Source of the DNA: Prevotellaceae bacterium
Lineage (GTDB): Bacteria > Bacteroidota > Bacteroidia > Bacteroidales > UBA932
Reading direction: 5' to 3'
DNA length: 64,000 nt
Assembly (NCBI GenBank): GCA_031258195.1
Contig: JAIRNF010000018.1
Span: 31,733 to 95,732, forward strand
Shown: positions 50,361-58,700 of the stretch, one piece after another
Layout of the letters: each line of letters begins with the position of its first letter
How positions within the stretch are numbered: position 1 is the stretch's first letter
The notes under the pieces: model-generated
What the model was told of the DNA's origin: nothing
What the model saw: the letters and a program-made list of their open reading frames with translations, nothing else
Database searches by the model: none
Translations under genes and position numbers: made by a program

Positions 50361-51836
50361 TTATATAATTTCTTTTACTTTTCCTCTGCGAAATAGGTAC
50401 ATTCCTAAAAAAGTTAAAAGTCCGTTTACAATCAATAAGCTGAAGCCAAAGCCAAAGCCAAAAAACGTCTTTCCAGCCCAATCTAGTACAAAACAAAGTA
50501 TAGGCGACATTATTGCAACAAACGGCATAGCTTTATCGTTAACTTGATGCTTCGTCCACAACCCGAAGAAGAAGAAACCAAGCAAAGGTCCGTAAGTATA
50601 TGCAGCAATCATATATACCAAGTCGATTACAGCTTGGTTATTTAAAAAGTACAGAAGAACAATAATAACAATAAATATAATGGTAAATACTGTATGTGCT
50701 TTATATCGTATGCTCTTCTTTTTTGCATCTGTAAGATCGGTACGCTTATTAAAGCCGACAAAGTCGATACACCATGATGTTGTTAATGAGGTCAAAGCGC
50801 CTCCCGCACTTGGGTATGAGGCAGAAATAAGACCTACTGCAAAAATAAGGCTAACACCTAAACCAAGATATTCTGTAGCAATCGTTCCGAATATATCGTC
50901 TGTTCTAGTTAAGCCCAACGCTTCCATTCCTCCCTTGCTGTTAACGTACATAGCAAGAACAGCTCCGAGAACAAGGAACATATAGTTTACAACAACCATA
51001 ATACCGCTAGTTGTAAACATATTCTTTTGCGCCGCCTTAATATTACGACAGCTAAGGTTCTTCTGCATCATTTCTTGGTCGAGCCCGGTCATTGCGACAG
51101 TAATAAAAATACCGCTAATAAACTGCTTAACGATATTAGTTCCTGCACCCCAATCCCAGTTTGCCATTTTCATATATCCAGCATCGCTCATCGCGCTAAA
51201 CATGCCTGTAAAGCTGAAGCCCAGCTGCTTTACAACGGCCACAATAGTTACTACAACAGCCAAAAGCATAAAGGTAGTTTGTAGCGTGTCTGTCCAAACA
51301 ATGGTTTTTACACCACCTTTAAACGTGTAAAGAAAGATAAGCGCCATAAATATTACTGCTACAACCCAAAACGGCACACCCATATCTTTAGGTATGAAGC
51401 TGAACAACACTAATACCACTACGAATATACGAACAGCCGCACCCAGCACACGTGATAGGATGAAGAACGATGCACCTGTTTTATACGTAAAGAAACCGAA
51501 CCGCTTTTCGAGATAAGTATATATTGACGTTAGATTCATCCGGTAGTACATAGGTAGCAGCATTAAAGCAATGATTGCATATCCAACCAAGAATCCGAAT
51601 ACAAGCGGCATATAGTAAAAGTTATCTACTAATACTTTTCCGGGAACCGAAATGAAAGTTACACCGGATATAGATGCTCCAATCATCCCATATGCAACAA
51701 TAAACCATGGCGATTTATTGTTACCTTTAAAATAGGTATTACTATCGGCTCTGCGTGATGTAATCCACGATACGAAGAATAGCATCGCGGTATATGCCAC
51801 AAACACAACCATTAAAAGCGTAAAATTTAAGTTCAT
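50361..51836 (-). CDS. Sodium:solute symporter (SSS family)
   Basis: A 491-residue transporter with about 13 hydrophobic segments. Family features are SRRADSNTYFKGNNKSPWFI, YGMIGASISGVTFISVPGKV, RMNLTSIYTYLEKRFGF, GLDQEMMQKNLSCRNIKAAQ and GLISASYPSAGGALTSLTTS. The substrate of SSS proteins cannot be read directly; sialic acid, sugars, amino acids and vitamins are all known. It lies downstream of recR, murQ and a BadF-type kinase, so import of N-acetylmuramic acid or another amino sugar is an attractive inference, comparable to the murT-murK-murQ arrangement reported for Tannerella forsythia. Confidence 0.9.
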   Translation of the reverse strand: MNLNFTLLMVVFVAYTAMLFFVSWITSRRADSNTYFKGNNKSPWFIVAYGMIGASISGVTFISVPGKVLVDNFYYMPLVFGFLVGYAIIALMLLPMYYRMNLTSIYTYLEKRFGFFTYKTGASFFILSRVLGAAVRIFVVVLVLFSFIPKDMGVPFWVVAVIFMALIFLYTFKGGVKTIVWTDTLQTTFMLLAVVVTIVAVVKQLGFSFTGMFSAMSDAGYMKMANWDWGAGTNIVKQFISGIFITVAMTGLDQEMMQKNLSCRNIKAAQKNMFTTSGIMVVVNYMFLVLGAVLAMYVNSKGGMEALGLTRTDDIFGTIATEYLGLGVSLIFAVGLISASYPSAGGALTSLTTSWCIDFVGFNKRTDLTDAKKKSIRYKAHTVFTIIFIVIIVLLYFLNNQAVIDLVYMIAAYTYGPLLGFFFFGLWTKHQVNDKAMPFVAIMSPILCFVLDWAGKTFFGFGFGFSLLIVNGLLTFLGMYLFRRGKVKEII

Positions 51837-51987
51837 ATTCTGCTATATTTAGGTTTATATTTTATCGTTAAGTATTGTAAAATAAAAGAATTTAAAGGAT
51901 TCAAAAGATATAGTTAGTTCGAGGTTTTCTTTTCAAGCTTTAAATTACTTACATTTTTTAATCTATGGTCATTTCTATCTTCTACCA

Positions 51988-52605
51988 TTATCCCACCTGA
52001 AAAGGCTGTCGGTTTTTTATCGATCGTCCTAACGTTAGCTCGTCGGCATATTCCAGCTCATCTCCAAAGCCTATGCCTCTTGCAAGCGTTGTAACTGCTA
52101 CAGGGAAATCTTTTAGCTTCTTATGAATGTAGTAACAGGTTGTTTCTCCCTCCATTGTTGTATTTAGTGCCAACACTACTTCATTTACATCGCCCTTTCC
52201 TACCCTTTCGAGCAGTAACTCTATTTCCAACTGGCTAGGTCCTATACCTTCCATCGGAGAGATTATGCCTCCTAATACATGGTAAAGCCCATTATACTGC
52301 TGCGTTTTCTCAATCGACATTACGTCTCTAATGCTCTCTACCACACATATCGTAGAGCGTTCGCGCCGAGGATTACTGCAGATATCGCATACTTCTTCAT
52401 CCGACAGATTATTACAGCAACGACAATGCTTAATGTTAGAACGAAAAGCTACTATTGTATTTCCAAAGCGTTCGACATCTTCTTTGGGTTGCTTAAGCAA
52501 ATAGAGCGCCAACCTAAGAGCGGTTTTACGCCCTACTCCGGGCAGCTTTGCCAACTCTTCAACTGCATCATTCAGCAGCTTAGATGGAAGGTCGAACGAA
52601 AACAT
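51988..52605 (-). CDS. recR: Recombination mediator protein RecR
   Basis: A 205-residue protein of normal length that works with RecO to load RecA on gaps. It shows the helix-hairpin-helix LPGVGRKTALRLALYLL, the four-Cys zinc finger (CRCCNN and CDICSN) and the Toprim domain with CVVESIRDVMSIE and GVGKGDVNEVVLALNTTMEG-like residues. The gene starts 9 bases after the murQ stop on the minus strand, so it is likely cotranscribed with the amino-sugar genes despite an unrelated function. Confidence 0.96.
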   Translation of the reverse strand: MFSFDLPSKLLNDAVEELAKLPGVGRKTALRLALYLLKQPKEDVERFGNTIVAFRSNIKHCRCCNNLSDEEVCDICSNPRRERSTICVVESIRDVMSIEKTQQYNGLYHVLGGIISPMEGIGPSQLEIELLLERVGKGDVNEVVLALNTTMEGETTCYYIHKKLKDFPVAVTTLARGIGFGDELEYADELTLGRSIKNRQPFQVG

Positions 52606-52614
52606 TTACTCTTA

Positions 52615-53424
52615 TTATTCTTTATTATACTCGTCAACTGCTTTACGTACCGAGCCATGGAGCAATAGCATACGTTTTGCTTCTTCATATTCAACGCCAA
52701 TCGCTTCAACAATCATACGAGATCCACGATCTACCAGCTTAGCGTTGGTAAGCTGCATATCAAACAGCTTATTACCTTTTACGCAACCAAGCTGAATCAT
52801 GGTTGATGTACTTATCATATTAAGAATAAGCTTCTGCGCTGTTCCTGCTTTCATTCGTGTACTACCTGTAACAAACTCAGGACCTACAACAGCCTCAATT
52901 TTAATATCTGCCTCTGCTGCAACGGGCGACCTCGGGTTACATGTAACCGAAGCCGTAAGTAAGCCGTTTTTCTTTGCCTCGCGTAAACCTCCGATAACAT
53001 AAGGTGTAGTACCCGAAGCTGCTATACCAACCAATACATCGTTAGCATTTGGTTTATATTCCGCCATATCTTTCCAAGCGCCGTCCAGCTGATCTTCTGC
53101 CGCTTCTACAGCCCTACGAATGGCAGTATCTCCTCCAGCAATAAGCCCTATAACCAATTCAAATGGAGCGCCATATGTAGGTGGAATTTCCGAAGCATCA
53201 AGAATACCTAAACGCCCGCTGGTTCCGGCTCCAATATAAAATAAACGTCCGCCTTTACGCATACGCTTAACTATTTCGCTGACCAGCCGCTCTATTGCAG
53301 GAATACATTTCTCTACAGCTAATGGTACTGTTTTATCTTCGTTGTTCATGTTAACGAGAAGATCGTGAACGCTCATCTTCTCGAGGTCGTTATAATGCGA
53401 ACTTTTTTCTGTTATTCTTTCCAT
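52615..53424 (-). CDS. murQ: N-acetylmuramic acid 6-phosphate etherase
   Basis: A 269-residue SIS-domain lyase that removes D-lactate from MurNAc-6-phosphate to give GlcNAc-6-phosphate during cell-wall recycling. Motifs are GRLFYIGAGTSGRLGILDAS, EIPPTYGAP, IAASGTTPYVIGGLREAKK and GSTRMKAGTAQKLILNMIST. The protein is shorter than the E. coli form (about 300) mainly at the C-terminus, as is common in Bacteroidota. It sits between the BadF-type kinase (23 bases upstream) and recR (9 bases downstream). Confidence 0.96.
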   Translation of the reverse strand: MERITEKSSHYNDLEKMSVHDLLVNMNNEDKTVPLAVEKCIPAIERLVSEIVKRMRKGGRLFYIGAGTSGRLGILDASEIPPTYGAPFELVIGLIAGGDTAIRRAVEAAEDQLDGAWKDMAEYKPNANDVLVGIAASGTTPYVIGGLREAKKNGLLTASVTCNPRSPVAAEADIKIEAVVGPEFVTGSTRMKAGTAQKLILNMISTSTMIQLGCVKGNKLFDMQLTNAKLVDRGSRMIVEAIGVEYEEAKRMLLLHGSVRKAVDEYNKE

Positions 53425-53446
53425 CTAAACTGTTTAGCTTATATAT

Positions 53447-54286
53447 TTATGATTTATAAAATCCTACCAACTCGTCGATAGGCGCCTGAATAACGTGTCC
53501 GATAGTAATGCCTCTCTTCTCCGCTTCTTCTTTTAGTATAGGCAAGAAGTGATGCGCTATCGATCCAACAAAGCCTACAGGATATTTTTTGTAGTCGGCA
53601 TACTTCATTACGTTATTCTCTAAAAATTCGCCAAGGCAAAATGCAACAATACTACGAATAGCAGCATTTTCAATATTTTCGTTCATAAACTTCGTAAAGC
53701 TAGCTAAATAACGGCTATTATGCCCCTGACGATATACCTGCTGTATAATTTCTGCCATGGTTAGCGAATACTCATCTCTAAGCTTGTTATGAATATCTTC
53801 CGGCAACCCGCGTTTTAGAAAAGCATTAAGCAGCTTGCGCCCCATAGCACTACCGCTACCCTCATCGCCTAATACATAACCACCGGCAGGTACATTATCT
53901 ATGATTTTTTGACCATCATAAAGGCATGAATTTGAGCCTGTCCCCAAAATACAGGCAATACCTGCTTCTTTACCGCAAATAGCCCTCGCCGAAGCTAATA
54001 AATCTGAATACGCTTCAACAGTTTCGGCTTCGATAAAAATGCCGCGAAGCACACGAACCATCATTGCCACCAGCCCTTCTGTAGCAACACCTGTTCCGTA
54101 ATAATATATCTGCTTGATTGTAGCCTTAACTTGAGGCTTTACGTTGGTACTAATTTCGGTACGAACTTCTTCTTCTGTACGTTGAGCTGGATTTATACCT
54201 ACTGTTTTAATCTCATCTACTTTTCCGTCGCTGTGAATTACACGCCAATCTGTACTGGTTGAACCGCTTTCGGCAATTAGTATCAT
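53447..54286 (-). CDS. BadF/BadG-type sugar kinase, probable MurNAc or GlcNAc kinase
   Basis: A 279-residue ASKHA-fold kinase. The N-terminus MILIAESGSTSTDWRVIHSD carries the phosphate-1 loop; a second motif is ACILGTGSNSCLYDGQKIID with GGYVLGDEGSGSAMGRKLLN, typical of N-acetylglucosamine kinases of the BadF group. Because it lies directly upstream of murQ on the same strand, phosphorylation of MurNAc at position 6 (a MurK role) is likely, giving the MurQ substrate. A clear promoter precedes it, so it is the first gene of a murK-like, murQ, recR operon. Confidence 0.9.
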   Translation of the reverse strand: MILIAESGSTSTDWRVIHSDGKVDEIKTVGINPAQRTEEEVRTEISTNVKPQVKATIKQIYYYGTGVATEGLVAMMVRVLRGIFIEAETVEAYSDLLASARAICGKEAGIACILGTGSNSCLYDGQKIIDNVPAGGYVLGDEGSGSAMGRKLLNAFLKRGLPEDIHNKLRDEYSLTMAEIIQQVYRQGHNSRYLASFTKFMNENIENAAIRSIVAFCLGEFLENNVMKYADYKKYPVGFVGSIAHHFLPILKEEAEKRGITIGHVIQAPIDELVGFYKS

Positions 54287-54312
54287 AGGTTATTTGATTT
54301 TGGTGAAACGCA

Positions 54313-54344
54313 CAAAATTAAAGAAAAATAGCACGTTAGCCAAA
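54313..54344 (-). promoter_or_regulatory. Promoter of the kinase-murQ-recR operon
   Basis: On the minus strand TTTG (54344-54341) and TAATTTTG (54320-54313) are separated by exactly 20 bases, a full match to the Bacteroidota consensus, and lie about 27 bases before the kinase start. Confidence 0.7.
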
Positions 54345-54368
54345 CAGTTTATAACTACCTATATACTA

Positions 54369-54408
54369 ATATTATTCTCTGACATCTTTAGGTACCAGAG
54401 GATAATAT
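54369..54408. terminator. Hairpin upstream of the kinase operon
   Basis: ATATTATTCTCTG (54369-54381) pairs with CAGAGGATAATAT (54396-54408), with one G-T pair. It probably terminates transcription from the remnant genes at 54437 and beyond on the minus strand. Confidence 0.65.
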
Positions 54409-54436
54409 GATATTAAATAACTAACAATTTATAGCT

Positions 54437-54520
54437 TTATGCTACTATAGAAGAATCTTCAACGTTAATAATTTTGCCGACCCGAATACCCAGCTTATCA
54501 AAATCTTCTGTTGCAGTCAT
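54437..54520 (-). pseudogene. N-terminal fragment of a CsaA-like tRNA-binding-domain gene
   Basis: An ATG-led frame of 27 codons reads MTATEDFDKLGIRVGKIINV then EDSSIVA and stops. DFxKLxIRVGxIxxVED is the opening of CsaA/EMAP-type tRNA-binding proteins of about 110 residues. The remaining 80 or so residues are absent, and the sequence downstream does not continue the domain in another frame as far as I can see. It is best read as a gene truncated by deletion, in a cluster of other remnants. Confidence 0.7.
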
Positions 54521-54526
54521 GGGTAT

Positions 54527-54995
54527 TTACTTTTGATTTCTTTTTATTACCATTGTAAGACAAATAACTTTATCCTTAAATATATCATATTCATATCTTT
54601 GGTTCTTGACGTAATCTTCAAACAGCTGTGTTTTATCCGGATATTTCACTATTAACTCCTTACATCGCCGCTGTATATAGTCGAATTCTTTACCATGCTC
54701 TTCAGCCACTTCTTCCGAGGTATTTACTTCCATTTTATCAATCAGCATTACGCCTGCCTGCTGTAGCTGACTTAGTAGCTCGCTATGCTTAACTATCAAA
54801 GGATGGGTAAATGTGCTACTATCATCAATATAAGCATCATCAACTATAATTATTCCGTTTAGTTTCAGATGGGGTAAAAGCGTTGTCATTGTTTGGTAGT
54901 AGTCGCCAAAAACAGGACCAATAGCACCTAAAATAATAACATCATACCGTTCTCGCTTCGATCGGCTTTACTACGTATTTTTCGAGTGCGCTCAT
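54527..54995 (-). pseudogene. Remnant of a SAM-dependent methyltransferase gene with internal deletion
   Basis: The minus-strand frame from about 54960 to 54527 reads ERYDVIILGAIGPVFGDYYQ then LPHLKLNGIIIVDDAYIDDS, the second half of a class I methyltransferase (the strand carrying the acidic active-site loop and the following helix). The first half with the GxGxG SAM loop is missing. At 54995 an ATG opens 16 codons (MSALEKYVVKPIEAR) in another frame that could be the original N-terminus. The likely history is deletion of the SAM-binding half. A short product from an internal start is possible but would not bind SAM normally. Confidence 0.72.
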
Positions 54996-55044
54996 CTTAC
55001 TGTTTTGTTATAAGGTTCTACGTTTAGCATGGCTAACGCGGCTA

Positions 55045-55299
55045 CTAAAATGGGTAACCTTTTATTTTATGGTTCGCGTAGTGGTAGATATTTCCATCGC
55101 ATAGAACTTGATACGTTCCGTCACAGCCTTTTATAGCCATCGTATATAGCGTATTTAACTCGCCAGCCGATATCCCCGCGTCGAAACCTTTACGTTCTCC
55201 TTGAGAGTACCCGTACGTTTTACCAAACTCGTAGTCTTTGTTATATCCTTCTTTATACCCTTTTCGGTAAAAGCCCAGAAAAACTAAAGATAAAGACAA
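55045..55299 (-). CDS. Small protein with GYxxGY-type repeats, probably truncated
   Basis: An 84-codon frame with a TTG as its most upstream start. Residues 13-45 have a repetitive Gly/Tyr pattern (KGYKEGYNKDYEFGKTYGYS, then GERKGFDAG) like the GYxxGYxxG linkers of some exported Bacteroidota proteins. Two Cys occur near the end (GCDGTYQVLCDGNIYH). Its 5' end overlaps the broken end of the DKNYY fragment on the other strand, so it has probably lost its N-terminus, including any signal or membrane anchor. Whether it is expressed is unknown. Confidence 0.45.
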   Translation of the reverse strand: MSLSLVFLGFYRKGYKEGYNKDYEFGKTYGYSQGERKGFDAGISAGELNTLYTMAIKGCDGTYQVLCDGNIYHYANHKIKGYPF

Positions 55300-55549
55300 T
55301 GTATATTTTGCAGGTAAAAAGCTGGAACGTATTAAGCCCGACGACTTTTATTTATTGGCAGCAGGAGGCTATGCAAAGCATAGCAATCACATATACTACA
55401 ACGGTGAAATTGTTGAAGGAGCGAACTCTAAACACACAGGAGTAGAGTATAATATGGGTAATGCCTGCTACCTTACAGACGGAAAGTATATTTACTATCG
55501 GGGTAATAGGGGTAATAGGGGTAATAGATATAAAAAAATTGAAAAGTAA
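55286..55549 (+). pseudogene. C-terminal fragment of a DKNYY-domain gene
   Basis: The frame reads KDKDNVYFAGKKLERIKPDD, then AKHSNHIYYNGEIVEGANSK and ACYLTDGKYIYYRG, which is the DKNYY-type repeat (a Tyr-rich unit repeated along exported proteins). There is no ATG or start region at the left end, and a stop codon lies just upstream, so the 5' part is missing. The 3' end carries three copies of GGGGTAATA (about 55500-55527) that translate as GNRGNRGNR before the stop, a likely slippage expansion. Confidence 0.65.
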
Positions 55550-55654
55550 AAGTATAGCTATGTGTAATTTTCCTTTTACAAGAATATGTTTAACAAATTA
55601 GAAAATCTATTCTAAACTTTTTCTTTAATCTTAAACAATCAGGTATAAAAATGC

Positions 55655-55662
55655 TACTTTTG
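55655..55662 (+). promoter_or_regulatory. -7 box of the alpha-2-macroglobulin gene
   Basis: TACTTTTG matches TAnnTTTG and ends 58 bases before the ATG at 55721. No clear TTTG is seen at the -33 position. Confidence 0.5.
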
Positions 55663-55720
55663 TGAAATAGCAAAACCTTTCGAATTTTATAAAAGCAACA
55701 CTATAAAACACGCTCTTATT

Positions 55721-58700
55721 ATGAAAAAATCACCCTGCTCTCGCTTAGGCACAGCACTGGTAATGCTTGCGCTTATACTTAGCATTGGTAGCTGTAAAAA
55801 CAAAGGGACTGTAGAAGAACCATCTTTTAACCCTTATGTTTCAGCTTTCACATCCGGAACTATCTCTATTACCTCGCCCATTACAATATGCCTTAGCGAG
55901 GAAGTTAAAAATCACGAGATCGGAGCTCTCTTAGCAGATAGCCCGTTTAAGTTTAGTCCGAATATTCAAGGAGAGGCTGTACTAATAGATTCTCATACCA
56001 TTGAGTTTAGACCAAAAGAATATCTTGAACCGGCTAAAACATACAATGTAACTTTTAATATGTCTAAGCTACTTCCTGAGATCGAGAGTGAGTACCAGAA
56101 ATTCGAATTTTCATTTAATACGCTAACACCCCGTTTCGCATATTCGCTTAACGGATTAACGATGTATAGCTCATCCGCTGATGGATTATATAACCTAACA
56201 GGTGTCGTATCTACCGCAGATTATACAGATGACGCAAAAGTTGAAAAAATTCTTGCCGTAAAAGCCGATGGAAAAAATCTTCCGATAAAATGGGAACATA
56301 CAGGTTCCAATACGCATAGCTTTACTATTGATAGCATCCAAAGTAAAGATAATGCCTACAACATATCTCTTGCTTTTGACGGAAAAAGTATTGGCTACGA
56401 CTATAAAACCGAAGAAGAAGTCAGAGTTCCTGGAATTAACGATTTCGAGCTGTTAGCAGCTGTAGTGCATAACGGCGACGATCAATATATTCATTGCCAA
56501 TTTTCATCCGCAATAGACGATAAACAGTCGATAAACGGTCTCATAACCCTTAGCAACAGCAGCAGACTCCGTTTTAAGGTAGAACTTAACAATGTATATA
56601 TTTATCCGCAGTATAAAATGTCTGGTACACAAACGCTTACCATTCACCAAGGACTTAAAAATACTCGCAACGGAAAGCTGACTAATGATATTTCAATTGA
56701 TGTACAGTTTGAGTCTGTAAAACCTGCAATTCGCTTTGTTGGTAAGGGTAATATTCTGCCTAACTCTAACGGGTTAGTAGTTCCATTCCAAGCGGTTAAC
56801 GTAAAATCGGTAACAGCAAAAATCATTAAGGTGTACGAGAACAACGTACTGCAATTTATGCAAGTAAATAAGCTGGATGGCGCTCGCGAGCTAAAGCGCG
56901 CGGGGCGTTTAGTAAAGATGGAAACGATTACGCTTGGCGACGAGAACACTCTAATGCTCCAACAATGGGCTACCTACTCTATCGACTTATCTAAGCTGAT
57001 AGAGCCTGAACCGGGTGCTATATATAGGGTTGAGCTAAGCTTCAAGAGATCACAGTCTATTTATCCGTGTAGCGACGAAGGTACTTATTTTAGTGAACCG
57101 GAATCATTTGAAAGCGCAGAAAAAGATTACGATAATCCCGACGATGGTTCATACTACTACTATTACGACGATTATTACTATGATTATGACGACGACGACA
57201 GCTACTACAACAATCCATGTCGCGATTCATACTATCGTCAGCGTAAGGCTAACATATCCCGCAATATTCTTGCTACCGATATCGGCGTAATTGCAAAAAT
57301 TGGTGGAAACAGTACCCTATATGCAGCCGTATCTAACCTAGTAACTACACTGCCAATGTCTGGTGTTGATATTGAAGTGTATAACTACCAGCAGCAGCTA
57401 ATTGGTAACGGTAAGACAGACGGCGACGGTACGGTTCAGGTTTCGTTTAAAGGGAAGCCCTATATTCTGGTTGCTAAAAGTGGGAAACAACGTTCGTATT
57501 TGCGTATTGACGATGGGATGTCGAACAACCTAAGTAGCTTCGATGTATCAGGCGATATAGTGCAAAAAGGTCTGAAAGGCTTTATCTACGGTGAACGCGG
57601 CGTATGGCATCCGGGCGATACACTATTCCTAACTTTTATTCTAGAAGATAAGGATAAAACATTACCAAAAAATCATCCAGTAAACTTTGAACTGGTTAAC
57701 CCAACGGGGCAGATAGTAAACAAGATTAGCCGTACAGGTAACGATCACAACTTCTATAGCTTTACTATGACTACCGACGAAGATGCGCCCACAGGTAACT
57801 GGACGGCTTATGCACGCGTTGGCGGAACTTCGTTCAGTAAAACCATAAAGATAGAAACCGTTAAGCCTAACCGTTTGAAGATAGATTTAACTCTACCAGA
57901 TGCACCTATACATGCAGCAAACAAAGTTAAGGGTAGTATAGATTCAAAATGGCTACATGGAGCACCTGCCAAGAATCTGGCTGCAATTATAGAAATGGCG
58001 ATAAGCCCAACCAGAACAACATTCAAAGGGTTTGAGGCTTTCTCATTTGATAGTCCTAATCGTTCACTTGGTACAGAAGAAAAAGTAATTTACGAAGGGC
58101 GTTTGGACGAAAATGGTCATGCAGATTTCAATACATCATTCAATATCGACAGCAATGTACCGGGTATGATAAAGGCAAACTTTACTACCCGGGTATTTGA
58201 AGAAGGAGGAGACTTTAGTACTAATACTATTACTACAACTGTTGCTCCGTACGAAGTATTTGTAGGAGTTAAAGAACCGAAAGGCGCAGGTAGCGATAAT
58301 ATGCTGGAAACCGATAAGGCGCAAACCTACGAAGTTGTTACAGTTGATGTAAACGGTAAGGCTGTTGATCGCAGCGACTTAAACGTTGTTATTTATAAGG
58401 TGGATTGGAGCTGGTGGTGGAGCTCTTCCAACGGTAGCTCTGCAAATTTCTCGCAAAGCAGCTACAAGCGACAAGTTCACTCAGAAACCATTAGTACCAA
58501 GGGAGGTAGAGGTACATTTAAGTTTACTGCCAGCCATAGCGAATGGGGGCGTTATCTTGTAACTGTTTCTGATCGTAAAGGACACCAAGGAGGTTTAGTA
58601 TCTTATATTGATTGGCCCAGCTGGGGCGGTCGTCCACGCCAAAATGATGCTAGCGGGGCAATCATGCTTACTGTTACTGCCGATAAGAAGACCTATAATG

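Noticed and set aside
55500..55527. GGGGTAATA tandem repeat as a phase-variation switch
   Set aside because: The unit is nine bases, so copy changes do not shift the frame, and it sits at the 3' end of a truncated gene.
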